Source: Cristatella mucedo
Taxonomy: Eukaryota > Bryozoa > Phylactolaemata > Cristatellidae
Direction of reading: 5' to 3'
Length of the DNA stretch: 64,000 nucleotides
Assembly: GCA_009760855.2 (NCBI GenBank)
Contig: WPIO01000002.1
Coordinates: forward strand, 498,001 to 562,000
This document shows positions 61,736-64,000 of the stretch, piece by piece. Position numbers and translations under genes: made by a program. The notes beneath the pieces are model-generated. The model was not told the origin of the DNA, did no database searches, and saw only the letters and a program-made list of their open reading frames with translations. Every line of letters begins with the position of its first letter. Position 1 is the stretch's first letter.

Positions 61736-62404
61736 TTTGCAACTCACACTCTTTCTCCTTTCTCATTTTCTCGCTTGCTCTTCAAATAATCTTTCACGAT
61801 CTCCCAGACCCTCTGCTGGCGATCGAACGAACCAATTTATATGCACGCTAGTGTTTGAGAGCAATCATGTTTGGAGGCTACGTTCACAGAGGCTAACGTT
61901 GGCCGATCGAAATACATTAAGGTGCGATAAGAAGCAAGCTGCACTCGATACGGAGACTAAAGCAACTCTATCCACTTTGCTAGTTTGACGCTGGAGTGCT
62001 ATCACACGAATACCGAGAACCTCACCAATACTAAACCCTTGCATGACTTAAGCATAATTAGCTATGAATATAAGTTACCAGACAGCGAAGTCCTTTGAGC
62101 CCACTTACATTCGTGTAAGGCTGGAGGTCTTACGGAGCAAACGTCTTCACATTGAGGAATGGAAGTCAGCTGCAAATATAGTATCAATATGGTGGCTATT
62201 GAAGCCAATGGTTTCTAGCGCCAATTACTAAAGCTGTGCCAGAGAGTGTTTCTGCACTCTTTCGCATTGGTTCTATTCGGGCAGTTTGTGCTTACTGAAA
62301 CCAAAAGGATCATCCCTCTACAAAGAGCTGAGGTGCAGCATGTCCGGCATTCAAGCTTGTGCTGATGAGGACAAGGCGACATGCATTGCATTCATTTTCA
62401 TTTC

Positions 62405-63345
62405 TGACTGTATAATAATAATAATAAAACAAGTATTTATTGTGCCATCAGAAAAACTTGATCTTTTTCTATACACTTTACATATTCTTTAAAGAAAGCA
62501 TGGATCAATGATTAGTGGCAGCAATACAAAAAATGTCGTCAAGCACGCATTAGGTTAGATTTGTGACATGCACCGGCACCGGGTCAGCATTGTACAATGT
62601 GGTGCCACACAGGAAAACATACAAAGGACAAATCATAATGGACCAACTGAATTGCTGTGGAATCATAGGTGCGTTTTAAAGCTTTCTTTTTAAGTCAGGA
62701 ATGCTGTGACGTCAGTTGGAAGTGTGTTCCGGGCTTTGGGAGGTAAACGAATTAATTAAATAAAAGCATCTCCGAAAAAGGGTTTGAGAATTGTACTAGG
62801 TGTGGCAAAACGACGCAGTAAGAACAAGCGGAAAGGTAGGATGCCTGGCTTGGTGGAGGAGTCGTTCTAATCGGTAGGCTGGGAGCCAAATAATGAATGG
62901 ACCGAAAAGTAAAGTTGGCAGAACAGAATCTTTCGACGGCGATACACTGCTTGATTGGGAAACCAGTACAGGTTGACGAGAAAGTGGTGTGATGTGGCAA
63001 CTGTGACGCGCGCGACAGACAAAGCCTAGCTTCAGAATTGTGTACCAGCCAGGCAACGTTGGCCTGGATTGCACCGGCCGGTAGGACAGCAAGCAAGTGA
63101 GTGAGCTACAGAAAGTTCGAGACCCGGATGTCACAAATGCATGGACCAATTTTTTATGCATTATCTCTGTCTAAGAATACCTACATTTTCGCGATGGTCA
63201 TTGTAGGTTGCGAAAGCAGGAAGACTTGACTAATAGGAGCTGATGTAGTCATTGTAGTGAAAAGGTCCCATTGGAATAGAGCACCTAGATTACGCGGCAG
63301 TTGCAAACACGGAGATATGCTAGCACAGCCAATTTGGTTTTCAGC
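62405..63345 (-). mobile_element. LINE-A fragment, decayed
   Basis: AAT repeat and tail, then coding remnants on the minus strand ([29 protein letters not shown]). Many small insertions of one base break the frame. Confidence 0.65.
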
Positions 63346-64000
63346 TGCAATTGGGGCGGGGAGGGGGGGGATTTCGCCCTCGGTTTGGCTCAATTAAGTT
63401 TAACTGACAATCTCTGCCAGGATCTCGAGCGAAGAAGGTTAATATAAGACGCTTCACACAAAACAGGTCGTGGGTTTTGGTCCTGTTGGCTGGTGATCTT
63501 GTATTGCCCACTGCAAACGGCAGGAGAGTGTACAGTTAGTGACGGTTTATTAAGGCGCTATTGACTCCACATCAATGAGGGGGCGCACAATCCGCCAGCC
63601 TTTGCTATTTCTGCATATTACCAAACAAGTCCGAGGTGCCCTGGACAAAATCGCGGCAGCGCTTTTGGCCTTGAGTTGCTAGCACGGAGGCAACGAAATG
63701 TATTTGATCTAGCTCCAAGGGGAGGGCGATCGACGCGACCCCGAAAAAATAATAGCAATACTTTTAATTAATCACAAAGTTCGGGCATCAAGTTCCTCCC
63801 CCGAAGTCTTTTTATTTCACACTGTAGTCTTGCGATTTTTGCCCACCAGCAAGATGGTGCCGATCTCCAGCCATGCATTTAACAGGTATTTCAAGGCCCT
63901 TAGGGTTTGCAAGAGGGGCGATAGTGAAACAATATTAGCTGATTAAATCCTCATTGTGTTTATCGATGGCAAGGAGGCCATTAGGCGGCTATCAATAACG
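63346..64000. other. Unrecognised, possible SINE-B piece
   Basis: AGGTCGTGGGTTTTGGTCCT near 63465 resembles a worn SINE-B box B. The remaining sequence is unrecognised. Confidence 0.3.

Overview
This window looks like nuclear DNA of an invertebrate animal; the phylum cannot be fixed from sequence alone. The evidence is spliceosomal introns with good GT/AG sites, a recognisable NOP10 gene, SEA and chitin-binding (CBM14-like) extracellular domains, and a dense load of non-LTR retrotransposon, tRNA-derived SINE, hAT and Mutator-like remnants with long microsatellites. Most open frames are repeat fragments or simple-sequence translation.

The main gene runs on the + strand from before 4.6 kb to 46.5 kb. 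Five constant exons (4581-5667, 6128-6613, 10133-10195, 18564-18670, 22962-23038) encode a long Ser/Ala-rich N-terminal region, an Arg-rich stop followed by one transmembrane helix, a Thr/Pro linker and the N-terminal half of a SEA domain. Three alternative C-terminal cassettes follow: 33098-33854; 38519-39875; and 40584-40714 + 43669-44079 + 44944-46517. Each starts with the C-terminal half of a SEA domain, beginning with Gly-Ser, at a phase-2 acceptor that fits the single upstream donor at 23038/23039. Each ends in Cys-rich, CBM14-like domains and its own stop codon. I saw no second SEA N-half between the cassettes. The simplest reading is a type II membrane protein with one anchored half-SEA socket and three interchangeable chitin-binding-like heads, chosen by alternative last exons. 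The swap point sits at the SEA self-cleavage site.

The right third (46.5-64 kb) holds a NOP10 gene (51330-51524), a Mutator-like transposase relic inside a split CT microsatellite with a LINE nested in it (55.26-58.47 kb), and many LINE and SINE copies. A possible unidentified exon lies near 60.4-60.64 kb.

The repeats fall into families. LINE-A is a CR1/L2-like element with a conserved 3' stem-loop and ATT-repeat tail, in more than 20 fragments. LINE-B is a second non-LTR family with a different 3' stem-loop. SINE-A is a tRNA-like head fused to a LINE-A-like tail. SINE-B is a tRNA-like SINE ending near a sequence like TTAAATCAGCT, with about ten copies. No prokaryotic features or CRISPR arrays are present, and the only tRNA-like sequences are SINE heads.
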